Positions 1 to 8,878 of a stretch of 64,000 nucleotides of DNA are shown here, one piece after another. Below the pieces are notes generated by a model. It saw only the letters and a program-made list of their open reading frames with translations. It made no database searches and had not been told where the DNA came from. The DNA is taken from NCBI GenBank assembly GCA_021776475.1, contig JAJFFV010000005.1, positions 1,736,001-1,800,000 of the forward strand. The letters run 5' to 3'. This DNA comes from Parvularculaceae bacterium (GTDB lineage: Bacteria > Pseudomonadota > Alphaproteobacteria > Caulobacterales > Parvularculaceae). Position 1 is the first letter of the stretch. Each line of letters opens with the position of its first letter. Made by a program: the position numbers and the translations under genes.

Positions 1-219
1 TTCTGGCATTCACCGCAAACGTCCGCTCTGGCTGACTAGGATGATCGGTTTACAAGCAACGGCACAATCCGTCTGTTCTTCGCCAAATGGCGACCTCTAA
101 GTTCAAGCTTCGACCGTCTAATTTGGAGTGTAAAATAGATCAAAAGTTAGACTTACCAACCAGTTCCCTGCTATCTTGAAATGCTTAAGCGGTGCCTAAT
201 AACGAGTTGATCAATAGTC

Positions 220-723
220 ATGACCAGACGCAAAAGCCATTTGGGTCAAAAAAAACCATTATACCGAAAGGTGAATACAAAGGCGCGAGGCGTACGGCAC
301 AAGTTTGGCGGCGAGGCCCGTTGGGATCGAAACAGCAAACTTGGTCAAGATGATCTGCGCTCGCGAGGTTCCATGCACTTGAACAATCAAGGCGACAGCC
401 GACGAGGCCTAGACTACACTCCTCTATTCAAGTTTCTACTTTCTCGCGTCGGCGATGATTGGGACGTAATATACAGTGAGGCAGTCGCAAGATTGGACAA
501 AATCGAACCAATCTTTTGGATGGTGGCAAAAAACGAAGCGGAAAAAAAACCATTTTTCCGCGCAGGCGAAAGTGCATTCTTTAGCGGTCTTTTCGTTGAC
601 GCCGAAAACAAATTATCGATGGTCGATCCAAATTTGGGATTCGAGGATATGGAACCATCGTGCTCGTGTTGTACCCATACCTTTAATGGTATCAAGTTTT
701 TGCGGCCATTCTCAACCAATTAG
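220..723 (+). CDS. Conserved hypothetical protein with CSCCTH motif
   Basis: A 167-residue soluble protein with no signal peptide or membrane segment. The N-terminus is very basic (MTRRKSHLGQKKPLYRKVNT) and the centre is an ordinary mixed helix/strand domain (DYTPLFKFLLSRVGDDW). The C-terminus carries a compact CSCCTH cysteine/histidine cluster that could bind a metal. The organisation resembles a widespread family of small uncharacterised proteobacterial proteins, but I cannot name a function. The ATG follows a weak ribosome site. It stands alone, with no operon partner, upstream of the oppositely oriented flagellin gene. Confidence 0.7.
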   Translation: MTRRKSHLGQKKPLYRKVNTKARGVRHKFGGEARWDRNSKLGQDDLRSRGSMHLNNQGDSRRGLDYTPLFKFLLSRVGDDWDVIYSEAVARLDKIEPIFWMVAKNEAEKKPFFRAGESAFFSGLFVDAENKLSMVDPNLGFEDMEPSCSCCTHTFNGIKFLRPFSTN

Positions 724-1020
724 CCAAAACACCTGTAGCTCGCGAACTCAGAAAAGCTTTGGCCAACCCGACAACAATCTTCTCGAGGCCAATGTAACAG
801 ACTCCGAGAAGAATTTTAGGCACATCAACTAAGACACGCATCGATATCCAAAACTTAAGAGCAACTTTTCTAAACGACTTTTCGGGGTTTTTATGGTGAT
901 CCAGATGTCGAGTTTTGGATCAGCCAGCTTACCAAGGTTGCTGTGGCCAAAGGATTTTGGTTACCCACTCGGCAAAATCCTTAGATTGGAAGCATGAAGT
1001 CAAATTGAGAATTAATTCCT
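724..1020. other. Gap with decayed coding remnant
   Basis: There is no intact gene here. On the plus strand, about 862-984 can be read as a short open stretch ending in the phrase WISQLTKVAVAKGFW and then a stop, which looks like the tail of a once-coding sequence. Stops interrupt the frame upstream. I do not recognise the family. Confidence 0.3.
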
Positions 1021-2472
1021 CTATGAGCGAAATAAATACATGAGCTTTTCAGGCCGCTGATTGACGATTGAAAGCGCCTCGGATTTCAGAACTTGCTTGA
1101 CCTGAAGTGCCTGCAATCGCGCAGAAGTCTCCTCAAAATCCGTTTCGACGAGATTGCCGATGCCATCGGCGAAAAGCTGACTAAAATTAAACTTGGTGAC
1201 ACTATTCTGCGAGCTTTCAAAATCAGCCGCTGCATCTCTTGCTGCCTGCAACACGCTTTCAATGTTTACAAGGGCCGTCGTGGCGGATGTTGTGACGTTG
1301 ATATCGCCGAGGGCAGCGAGAATGCCCCTCACTTTAATTGCGCCCGGAATCTTGATCGCGACGTTCACATCAGTCTCTGGTTTGTTGTTAGTCGAAGTCA
1401 CATTAGTCACAATTGGGTCAGCCACTTCTGTCAGCTCAATCTTAATACCCTTCAACTTTTGCGCTTTGATAGCTTTGTTTATGGTGCGAGCAACGTCTTT
1501 TTGAGTATCGTTTGCACCCACATTGAACGAAACAGTTTCTTTACCAATTTTCAAATTGTAACCAGATGTAACGATCGTTTCAGTTGCGACTACCTCAAGC
1601 TGCGGCGAAACGCCTTTTTTTGATTTTATCGTTAGCTCCGTGATTGTGCCGCCCACGACTAATCTAGCGTCTGCCGTTGGAGAATTGTTAGTCACATTAG
1701 CCGCATTTGGATTAGCCGCTTCTGTCACGTTGATCTTAATATCCTTCAACTTTTGCGATTTGATAGCTTTGTTTATGGTGCGTTCGACGTCTTTTTGAGT
1801 ATCGTTCGCACCCACATTGAAAGAAATAGTTTCCTTACCAATTTTCAAATTGTATCCAGATGTGACGATCGTTTCAGTTGCGACTACCCCAAGCTGCGGC
1901 GAAACGCCTTTTTTCGGTCTTATCGTTAGTTCCGTCGTGGCACCGCCCACGACTATCCTAGCGTCTGCCGCTGGTGAATTGTTGACTTTCACACTTTCTA
2001 TTGTGGTATAGATTTTCGTTTGTGCAGCCCTCTGGCTTGAATCGCGCTCGGCCGGCGCCTGAACCATAACAGTGCCGTCGAACAATTTTGATCCCTTGAA
2101 TTGAGCCCGCTTTATCACGGATTCAATCTGAACAATCAGCTTATCAATTTCTATCTGGCTTCTTGCTGGGTCGATATTATTTTTCTGAGTCGACTCGATC
2201 AGCCCTTTGACGTCCTGCAAAAGTACCACCACGCTTTCAGTGGCAGCCCGGGCAACACCGGCAGTAGCCGATTGCAGGTTCTGAGAGTCAGCGGTCTCTT
2301 TGAATTTGCTGATTTCTGTCGGTACTGCTGTGGAAATTGCAAACACATCTTTGAATTTAGGTCCTGCTTGATTTGCAGCCGACATCTGTAGTCGTTCGCT
2401 CGTGCTCTCGTTGATTCGGAGAAGGGTTTGCAATGCAACCATTGCACTGCTGTTTGTGATGTTAGTAGCCAT
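1021..2472 (-). CDS. Flagellin with duplicated variable domain
   Basis: Flagellar filament subunit. The N-terminal D0/D1 region (MATNITNSSAMVALQTL) and the C-terminal D1/D0 region (ETSARLQALQVKQVLKSEAL...LFRS) match the alphaproteobacterial flagellin pattern. The C-terminal helix is slightly unusual in retaining only one SIVNQ-type motif. Between them lie two tandem copies of a ~98-residue block resembling the flagellin 'IN' motif (GYNLKIGKET.SFNVGANDTQKDV). At ~483 residues it is longer than the ~270-residue minimal flagellins. The ATG at 2472 is preferred over an in-frame TTG at 2484 because GGGGATA lies just upstream of the ATG. No other flagellar gene is nearby, so it is an orphan flagellin. 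Confidence 0.88.
   Translation of the reverse strand: MATNITNSSAMVALQTLLRINESTSERLQMSAANQAGPKFKDVFAISTAVPTEISKFKETADSQNLQSATAGVARAATESVVVLLQDVKGLIESTQKNNIDPARSQIEIDKLIVQIESVIKRAQFKGSKLFDGTVMVQAPAERDSSQRAAQTKIYTTIESVKVNNSPAADARIVVGGATTELTIRPKKGVSPQLGVVATETIVTSGYNLKIGKETISFNVGANDTQKDVERTINKAIKSQKLKDIKINVTEAANPNAANVTNNSPTADARLVVGGTITELTIKSKKGVSPQLEVVATETIVTSGYNLKIGKETVSFNVGANDTQKDVARTINKAIKAQKLKGIKIELTEVADPIVTNVTSTNNKPETDVNVAIKIPGAIKVRGILAALGDINVTTSATTALVNIESVLQAARDAAADFESSQNSVTKFNFSQLFADGIGNLVETDFEETSARLQALQVKQVLKSEALSIVNQRPEKLMYLFRS
1403..1990 (-). repeat. 294-bp tandem repeat inside the flagellin gene
   Basis: Two adjacent 98-codon units with the same reading frame and a period of 294 bp. 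For example, TTGAGTATCG starts at 1501 and again at 1795. The protein copies begin NNSPAADARIVVGG and NNSPTADARLVVGG and share long identical stretches, so the duplication is in phase and fairly recent. Boundaries are approximate. Confidence 0.8.
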
Positions 2473-2569
2473 AGATATCCCCAATCAATCGCGGCAAACT
2501 AAAGTTGTGATTGTGGTTCAATACACGTCTTTGAATAATGTCAGGTAAAATAGCTACACTGAGTTTTCG

Positions 2570-3194
2570 TTGCAAGGTTTAGCCTTTGATAACCATAAAG
2601 ACGGTGGAGTATTGGAACAGTTCCCGGCATGCGAGCTTCCGTTTGCTGTATACCTGGAGCTTATTCCCTTGCTCACACCGCGCTATTATTCAATCGCACC
2701 TGCAATGGCGGCGGCACCAGACCACTGCGCGATACGGTCAGTGTGGTTGAAGGCCGCACGCGCTCAGGACACGGAACATACCAAGGCGTCAGTTCGACAT
2801 ATCTAGCGAGCCTGCGCCCCGGCGACACGGTTCAAGCTGTGGTGCGGGCACCAGGTACGCCGTTCCGGATGCCAGATGATCCTGCTACACCGATATTGAT
2901 GGTTGGGCCGGGCACGGGGATTGCACCATTCCGAGGCTTTCTACAGTCCCGCCGCGCCGCACACGAAAACGGTGAAAAGCTCGGCGAGGCTAAGTTGTTC
3001 TTCGGCTGTCGCCATCCAACCGGGATTTCATTTATGCCGATGAGCTAAGGGCAGCGGCAGCTGATGGCATGTGAGGCGCACACTCGCCCGAATCTATGCC
3101 GATAGAATTGGATCTCAGCATTGCCGAGGGCGAAGCTTGGATCGAAACACTTGCTGCCGAAAGGCGCTATGTTATAGATGTTTGGACCGGATAG
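2570..3194 (+). pseudogene. Remnant of CYP102-type P450 reductase domain
   Basis: Three frames together spell the C-terminal FAD/NADPH reductase half of a P450 BM3-like (CYP102) fusion enzyme. They give FPACELPF...LTPRYYSIA (FAD binding), [36 protein letters not shown] and FFGCRHP (NADPH binding), [14 protein letters not shown], and finally AAERRYVIDVWTG followed by a stop at 3192-3194. That last phrase corresponds to the RYAKDVWAG terminus of BM3. The heme domain is absent and about 70 residues between the NADPH site and the tail are deleted. At least two frameshifts make it non-functional. It lies directly upstream of the alcohol dehydrogenase/alkyl sulfatase operon. Confidence 0.85.
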
Positions 3195-3292
3195 CGGCGT
3201 TGCACATAAAAAAGCTACCTGCCGTTTTCCGCCCTAACTGCACGCTCCATGCATGAAGGTGGCCAAGGAATTAAAATTGGAGTGACTTAAGA

Positions 3293-4915
3293 ATGGATAA
3301 TTTTGATTACGTGATTGTTGGGGCCGGTTCGGCCGGGTGTACGCTGGCCAATCGGTTGAGCGAGGACCCGGAAGTTTCGGTTTGTTTGTTGGAAGCCGGC
3401 GGAACCCATAAGCATTGGTCGGTCCAGGTGCCGGCGGCGTCTCTTCTTAACATGATAACGAAGAAGCGGAACTGGGCGTTCGAGACCGTGCCGCAAAAGG
3501 GTCTAAATGGACGCAAAGGATATCAGCCACGGGGTAAGCTCCTGGGTGGGTCTTCAGGCTTGAACGCCATGATATATATCCGGGGTAATAAGGCGGATTA
3601 TGACGAATGGGCAGCGCTCGGAAATGAAGGTTGGAGCTTTAAAGACGTGCTCCCCTACTTCAAGAAATCGCAACACAGGGAAGCAGGTGAAAATGAATAC
3701 CATGCCCAGGGAGGTTTGCTGAATGTCGCCAAACTACGCAGCCCGGGGTCGATCAACGAGATTTTCCTGGATGCTTGTGACCAGTTACAGATCCCCAGAA
3801 ACGACGATTTCAATGGTGCCCAGCAAGAAGGTGTCGGACATTACGAAGTGACCCAAAAAAATGGCGAGCGATGGTCGACCGCACGAGCCTTTCTGGACAC
3901 CGCCACAGACCGACCGAACTTAACGGTGATCACCAAAGCGTTGAGTGAGAAAGTCTTGATCGAAAAAAGTCGCGCGACCGGCGTCGCATACCGCATCGGC
4001 AAAAAAAGCAAGAACGTTTACGCCAACCGGGAAGTCATTTTAAGCGCCGGTGCTTTTGGCTCTCCCCATCTCCTGCTGCTGTCTGGTGTCGGGGCGCAAG
4101 CTAATCTTGAACCCCACGGGATCGAGACTGTTCACGATCTTCCCGGCGTAGGGGAAAATTTGCAGGACCATGCAGATTACGTAATTTCTTATGACTCGGA
4201 TCTGAAAGACAATATCGGGTTCTCGGTCATGGGCGGAATTCGAATGATCGCAGAGGCCTTTAAATATATCCGGACTCGTAATGGCATGTTGAGCTCCAAC
4301 TATGCTGAGAGCGGCGGTTTTCTTTATACGGATCATACCGAACCATCGCCAGATATTCAGCTGGTTTTTGTGCGCGCCATGGTTGACGATCATGGTCGCA
4401 AGCTACATTGGGGGCACGGCTATAGTTGTCACGTTACAGTTTTGCGGCCTAAGAGCCGCGGCCGGATAACCCTTTTGAGCGCTGATCCGGCTGCATCACC
4501 CAAAATCGACCCGGCCTTTCTTGAAGACGACCGGGATATGGAGACAATGGTCAGGGGTGCAAAAATGGCGCAACAAATCCTAAAATCCCCGGCCTTCGAT
4601 AAAGTGCGCGGCAAGCCGTTCTTCGATTCGGGAACGGATGATGAGGGCAAGCTTCGGGATGATATTCGCAACCGGTCAGATACACAATATCATCCGGTCG
4701 GGTCGTGTAAAATGGGGCATGACGATTTGGCTGTGGTCGACGACCGGCTGCGCGTGCATGGTCTGAAGGGATTGCGGGTCGTTGATGCTTCGATCATGCC
4801 GAATTTGATGTCAGGCAACACAAACGCCCCGGCGATAATGATCGCAGAAAAAGGTGCGGATATGATAAAAGAAGACAATCGACCAGGAACACGTGAAAAA
4901 ATAGCGGCAGAATAG
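3293..4915 (+). CDS. GMC-family FAD alcohol dehydrogenase
   Basis: Glucose-methanol-choline oxidoreductase that oxidises an alcohol to an aldehyde with FAD. Residues 5-15 hold the dinucleotide-binding motif ([10 protein letters not shown]). GMC signature 1 ([18 protein letters not shown]) lies near residue 85, and the C-terminal active-site region shows [11 protein letters not shown] and MSGNTNAPA. The 540-residue length is normal for the family. The closest type is the choline/alkanol dehydrogenase (BetA/AlkJ) group; the substrate is inferred. Start ATG follows GGAGTGACTTAAGA. The next gene, an alkyl sulfatase, begins 8 bp downstream, so the two are co-transcribed and the likely substrate is a 1-alkanol released from an alkyl sulfate. 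Confidence 0.92.
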   Translation: MDNFDYVIVGAGSAGCTLANRLSEDPEVSVCLLEAGGTHKHWSVQVPAASLLNMITKKRNWAFETVPQKGLNGRKGYQPRGKLLGGSSGLNAMIYIRGNKADYDEWAALGNEGWSFKDVLPYFKKSQHREAGENEYHAQGGLLNVAKLRSPGSINEIFLDACDQLQIPRNDDFNGAQQEGVGHYEVTQKNGERWSTARAFLDTATDRPNLTVITKALSEKVLIEKSRATGVAYRIGKKSKNVYANREVILSAGAFGSPHLLLLSGVGAQANLEPHGIETVHDLPGVGENLQDHADYVISYDSDLKDNIGFSVMGGIRMIAEAFKYIRTRNGMLSSNYAESGGFLYTDHTEPSPDIQLVFVRAMVDDHGRKLHWGHGYSCHVTVLRPKSRGRITLLSADPAASPKIDPAFLEDDRDMETMVRGAKMAQQILKSPAFDKVRGKPFFDSGTDDEGKLRDDIRNRSDTQYHPVGSCKMGHDDLAVVDDRLRVHGLKGLRVVDASIMPNLMSGNTNAPAIMIAEKGADMIKEDNRPGTREKIAAE

Positions 4916-4923
4916 GGGAAGCC

Positions 4924-6912
4924 ATGAATATATTGAAATCGATACTGGGAAGCATTGCAGTGGTAACTCTGCTGTTGGGTTGCCAGGAAAAGGTCGATCA
5001 AACCAAGGGGCCGAAAGAGGCCTCACAGTCTAAATGGGTTTCCGACGCGGTGAAACAAGCAAACCGAGACGTAGAGAAATATCTGGATTTTGGCGATCGC
5101 TCGGATTTCGAGTTGGCAGAGCGGGGATTTTTGGGAACGCTTGATGACCCAGTTATCAAAGCAGGCAGCGGCGTCCCGGTATATGATTTTGGCGCTTATG
5201 ATTTCCTGAATGCAGATGCGCCTGATACAGTCAATCCGAGCCTGTGGCGGCAAAGTCAGCTGGCTGCCAAGCACGGGCTTTTTGAAGTCGTCGACGGGAT
5301 CTACCAGGTCCGCGGCTTTGATCTTTCCAATATCACATTTATCAGGGGCGATACGGGCTGGATTGTCGTCGACCCGCTCATCAGCAAAGAAACTGCAGAA
5401 GCGGCACGCAACCTGGTCGATCAAAAACTTGGTGCATTGCCAATTTCGGCTGTTGTTTTCACCCATTCGCATGCTGATCATTTTGGCGGCGTTCGGGGAA
5501 TTATAAGCGACGAGGATGTTGAAAACGGCGTTGAAATCATTGCACCTGAAGGCTTTGTGTTGGAGTCTGTGAGCGAGAATATTTTAGCGGGTAATGCGAT
5601 GAGCCGGCGTGCCTCCTATATGTTTGGCGGGCTTTTGCCGCGGCGCGAAGACGGCCAGGTCGGGGTCGGGTTGGGTCAGGCGATTTCAACTGGCACGCTC
5701 GGTTTAATGAAGCCGACGATTGACATTAATAAAACTGGCCAGCGCGTGACGGTTGATGGCGTCGAAATGCAATTCATCATGGCTTTGGGCGCGGAAGCGC
5801 CGTCGGAATTTATGTTTTACTTGCCTCGATATAGGGCATTCTGTCAGGCTGAGATCATCAACCATACCTTGCACAATATGCTGACGCCACGCGGCGCCAA
5901 GGTACGGGATGGCCGGGTATGGAGCCAATATATCGACGAAGCGGTGTACACCTACGGCGATAAAACAGATGTCAGTTTTGGTTCTCATCACTGGCCGGTG
6001 TGGGGGCAGGAAGCCGTTGTCGAACTTTGGGAAGACCAACGCGATCTGTACCGGTATATCCATGACAGAACATTGCACTTGGCCAATCAGGGCGTGACGA
6101 TGAACGAAATTCCGGATCAGCTTAATTTGCCGGATGCCTTGGCTAAAAACTTCGCCAACCGAGGTTATTACGGCACACTGAGCCACAATTCCAAATCTCA
6201 GTACCAGCTGTATTTCGGGTATTTTGACGGCAACCCAGCCAATCTCAATCCACTCAATGTCATTGATGAGTCTATAAAATATGTTGATTACATGGGTGGG
6301 GCGGAAGCCGTGATCGAAAGGGCAAAAGCCGATTTCGAAAAAGGGGAATTCCGGTTTGCTGCAACGGCGCTCAATCATGTTGTGTTTGCAGAGCCCAAAA
6401 ACCAGACGGCGGCTACGCTTCTTGCTGACACTTATACCCAGATGGGGTATTTGGCCGAGTCAGGATCGTGGCGGAATTTTTATCTGACCGGGGCAAAGGA
6501 GCTCAGGGATGGTGTGCTGGATTTGCCGCGCACCGAAACCTCTGGGATGGATACGATCAGTGCAATTCCGTTAGACATGTATTTCGATTTATTGGCTGTT
6601 CGTCTCAACAGTGAAAAAGCGATCGGGAAAGATATGGCGATCAATTTCGAGCTAACTGATACCGGAGAGAAGGCAATCCTCATTCTCAGCAATGGAACGC
6701 TGCATCATCGTATGGGGCGTAGTGACCCTGACGCCAAAGCGACGCTCAGGCTTACGCGCGGGGCGCTGGATAAAATCAACATGAAAACCGCAACCATCGC
6801 CGATTTAAGAGGGTCGGGTGATTTGGAAATAAAAGGCGACCTGCTTGCATTGCGTTCTTTCTTCGGCCTTATGGAAGAGCCACCATTCTGGTTCGAGATG
6901 GTCAGACCGTAA
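4924..6912 (+). CDS. Alkyl sulfatase, SdsA1/BDS1 type, predicted lipoprotein
   Basis: Hydrolyses alkyl sulfate esters such as dodecyl sulfate to alcohol plus sulfate. The metallo-beta-lactamase domain carries THSHADHFGG (metal-binding HxHxDH, residues ~181-186). The dimerisation region and a C-terminal SCP2-like domain (LRLTRGALDKINM) complete the usual ~660-residue architecture. The N-terminus is a lipoprotein signal (MNILKSILGSIAVVTLLLGC), so the enzyme is probably membrane-anchored on the periplasmic or outer face rather than freely secreted. Start follows GGGGAAGCC. It forms an operon with the upstream alcohol dehydrogenase. No dedicated regulator or transporter is seen beside it. Confidence 0.92.
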   Translation: MNILKSILGSIAVVTLLLGCQEKVDQTKGPKEASQSKWVSDAVKQANRDVEKYLDFGDRSDFELAERGFLGTLDDPVIKAGSGVPVYDFGAYDFLNADAPDTVNPSLWRQSQLAAKHGLFEVVDGIYQVRGFDLSNITFIRGDTGWIVVDPLISKETAEAARNLVDQKLGALPISAVVFTHSHADHFGGVRGIISDEDVENGVEIIAPEGFVLESVSENILAGNAMSRRASYMFGGLLPRREDGQVGVGLGQAISTGTLGLMKPTIDINKTGQRVTVDGVEMQFIMALGAEAPSEFMFYLPRYRAFCQAEIINHTLHNMLTPRGAKVRDGRVWSQYIDEAVYTYGDKTDVSFGSHHWPVWGQEAVVELWEDQRDLYRYIHDRTLHLANQGVTMNEIPDQLNLPDALAKNFANRGYYGTLSHNSKSQYQLYFGYFDGNPANLNPLNVIDESIKYVDYMGGAEAVIERAKADFEKGEFRFAATALNHVVFAEPKNQTAATLLADTYTQMGYLAESGSWRNFYLTGAKELRDGVLDLPRTETSGMDTISAIPLDMYFDLLAVRLNSEKAIGKDMAINFELTDTGEKAILILSNGTLHHRMGRSDPDAKATLRLTRGALDKINMKTATIADLRGSGDLEIKGDLLALRSFFGLMEEPPFWFEMVRP

Positions 6913-7096
6913 GCAGTTTTCCTTGGCAATCAGCAGATGGAGGCACATGATAGCGGTGCGACATCAAAGGCCTGTCCGAATTGGCGGAGCGCAGCTTGCA
7001 TGTGCGGTGGGTTCGGGAAGATGCCTTGCGCCAATTCGGGTTGGTAGGCCACGTAGTATGTACGCGGATTGGATTACTGAGCACAACTGAGCAATC

Positions 7097-8068
7097 TTAC
7101 ATCGGGCAAATGCTTTTGCGTAGCGTGTAAAATAGCTTCTTGTCTTTATCTTCATTTTCCAAAACGGAGGCCAGACTATCGAGGCGCGCGTCTGATAAGG
7201 CTGCAGTTTCGCTAGGGCAGGTGTCAACGGGTCGACAGGCGGCTAATTCCTCTTCTACAATTCGGCTGAATTCAGGCAAAATCGAGATGTCAATTGACAG
7301 CCGGTTAAAACAATCAATGGCCTGCTGAATGACCGCCGGATTTTCAACGCCATAATCATTTGCATTGCCCTCAATGTGAAGGTCTTCCGGTCGGCGCTGA
7401 TCTTGAAAAATTTCGAGAGAATAAGTGACTGAGGCCAAGGCACCAGATGCATCGATAAGACGCTGCCCCAGTTTCTCCATTTCGGATATGTCTAAAACCC
7501 GTGCCCGGGTCATGGCAAGATGAATATCTTCCTTTAAAACCGATATTTCATTTTCCGCCTGGACCAGCGTATTGCCATGCCGCAGCGCGTTGTCGTCGGC
7601 CAGATCTGCCCACGCAAGGGCTTGCAAGGCGCGCCCGGTTTCACGAATCTCCTTCAAAGAAATGGCCAGCTCGGCATCTGAAAATTCGGGAGGCGTTTCT
7701 CCCGCAAGCCAGGCCATTTGCAATGCCAGATGGTCTTGTACCGTTTGTGCCGCCGGTGTGAGCTGCCGGTGAAGATATTCTGGTACTGAACGATTGGCCT
7801 TCTTTGCCAGGCTCAACAGAATAGACGCATCGGCAAAGGCATCTGCTGCTGCTGGCCATACTCGGGTTTGAACGCCGAGCATATCTTTCAGTGTACAGTA
7901 TTCCGCCTCGTTGAGAGCGATCTGACAATTGTCCGAACAGGCCGGCAATTGCGCCGCCACGGCCTCTAATTCTGCCACATAATCATCATGATATCTTGCA
8001 ATGCTTGTAACCGCAGGACTGTCACAGAAATTTTTGATCTCAAGACTTATCGGATATAAGGCTTGCAA
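7097..8068 (-). CDS. Hypothetical cysteine-containing helical protein
   Basis: A 323-residue protein I do not recognise. It is mostly alpha-helical and acidic, with scattered cysteines in pairs (LPACSDNCQIAL, AACRPVDTCPSE, and a terminal CPM). No clear signal peptide is seen at the chosen start, although the cysteine spacing would suit disulfides in an exported protein. It lies 22 bp behind the small lipoprotein gene on the same strand, so the two are likely co-expressed and may act together. The start codon is uncertain. Confidence 0.6.
   Translation of the reverse strand: MQALYPISLEIKNFCDSPAVTSIARYHDDYVAELEAVAAQLPACSDNCQIALNEAEYCTLKDMLGVQTRVWPAAADAFADASILLSLAKKANRSVPEYLHRQLTPAAQTVQDHLALQMAWLAGETPPEFSDAELAISLKEIRETGRALQALAWADLADDNALRHGNTLVQAENEISVLKEDIHLAMTRARVLDISEMEKLGQRLIDASGALASVTYSLEIFQDQRRPEDLHIEGNANDYGVENPAVIQQAIDCFNRLSIDISILPEFSRIVEEELAACRPVDTCPSETAALSDARLDSLASVLENEDKDKKLFYTLRKSICPM
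7284..7305. repeat. 22-nt exact repeat, copy 1 (within CDS)
   Basis: The 22 bases starting GAGATGTCAATTGACAG recur exactly at 11986-12007. This copy lies inside the minus-strand hypothetical gene, where it encodes the phrase NRLSIDIS. Confidence 0.6.
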
Positions 8069-8090
8069 ATGTTCTTGTGATTGAATCCCA

Positions 8091-8309
8091 TTAAAATATT
8101 TTGGCCATTTGCGATTGAAATTCTGGTTGAATACCGGCGGCCGTGATCACCTTGACCAAACGTCCCATGTGACCACAGGCTGCACAGTTGGCAATTACAG
8201 CAGGCACATTCGTTTCGAATTCCGTGTCCACTTCAGACGGTGCACACCCGAAAGCAAAACTCACAAATAAGCCAATACCAATTGTAAAAAATTTTCTTAG
8301 CTTGACCAT
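8091..8309 (-). CDS. Small lipoprotein with CAACGH motif
   Basis: A short lipoprotein of about 72 residues. The signal ends in a lipobox (FVSFAFGC) and the mature part contains NCAACGH. This resembles a heme-c CxxCH site with one extra residue, so it is more likely a metal or redox dithiol than a true cytochrome motif. The start at 8309 (MVKLRKF) is chosen because GGAG sits six bases upstream; an in-frame ATG at 8321 overlaps that ribosome site. It is the first gene of a two-gene unit with the cysteine-bearing protein downstream. Function unknown. Confidence 0.65.
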   Translation of the reverse strand: MVKLRKFFTIGIGLFVSFAFGCAPSEVDTEFETNVPAVIANCAACGHMGRLVKVITAAGIQPEFQSQMAKIF

Positions 8310-8321
8310 TGATATCTCCAT

Positions 8322-8878
8322 TCAACCCTGCTTTTGGTTTTTGCTCTTTAAAAAACGTAATCTGCCTTCGAAAGAAACCTCAAAGGGTCTCATTCCGTCG
8401 CAAATCATACCCTGACAATAGACGGTTTGCTGAAAAAAGTCTTTAGTAGCGCACAGGCGCGCGTCAGGGCCTTTCTGCTGAGCGGCCGCTGGCTGGTTTC
8501 CATGAGAAGACCTGGCTGGCACTATTGAACGCTCTGGCCTTCATCGATGGGCTGTGCGTGTCGTCCCGCACGTCTGCGTTCGCCTTGAAAGGAAAGGGCG
8601 TGTTCATCACCGATGTCGCAGAAGCGTTGATGTCGGCTATGTGATGGAGGGCTCAGAATGGGTCAAAGCCGTTGAACGAAAAATGTTGGATTGTAGTTTT
8701 CCACAACGCTTGCAATCCATTAAAAGGCGTCCATGAGGCTGTACTCCAACAGATCGCAGATCGATACTAGGGTTCAACTGATCGAACTCAGCACCTGCTG
8801 TCATGCGGTAAGTATTGTTGCGGAAGTCGCCCATAAAGTCGCGGTTGCCAGGCGCGATCACAAATTGGAAAAATTATT
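8322..8878. other. 557-bp gap with coding debris
   Basis: There is no intact gene. On the plus strand a frame reading KTWLALLNALAFIDGLCVSS and ending at TGA 8642-8644 looks like a gene tail without a start. On the minus strand ~8760-8865 reads APGNRDFMGDFRNNTYRM, another protein-like fragment. Neither family is recognised. The promoter of cbpA should lie near the right end, but no convincing heat-shock promoter was seen. Confidence 0.3.

Noticed and set aside
2629-3048. 139-codon open frame as an intact gene
   Set aside because: It is only one frame of the CYP102 reductase relic; flanking homologous segments lie in other frames.
5704-6378. Long minus-strand frame opposite the alkyl sulfatase
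   Set aside because: Antisense shadow of a well-supported gene with no domain of its own.
8091-8309. Small lipoprotein as a c-type cytochrome
   Set aside because: The motif is CAACGH, one residue too long for CxxCH, so heme attachment is not supported.
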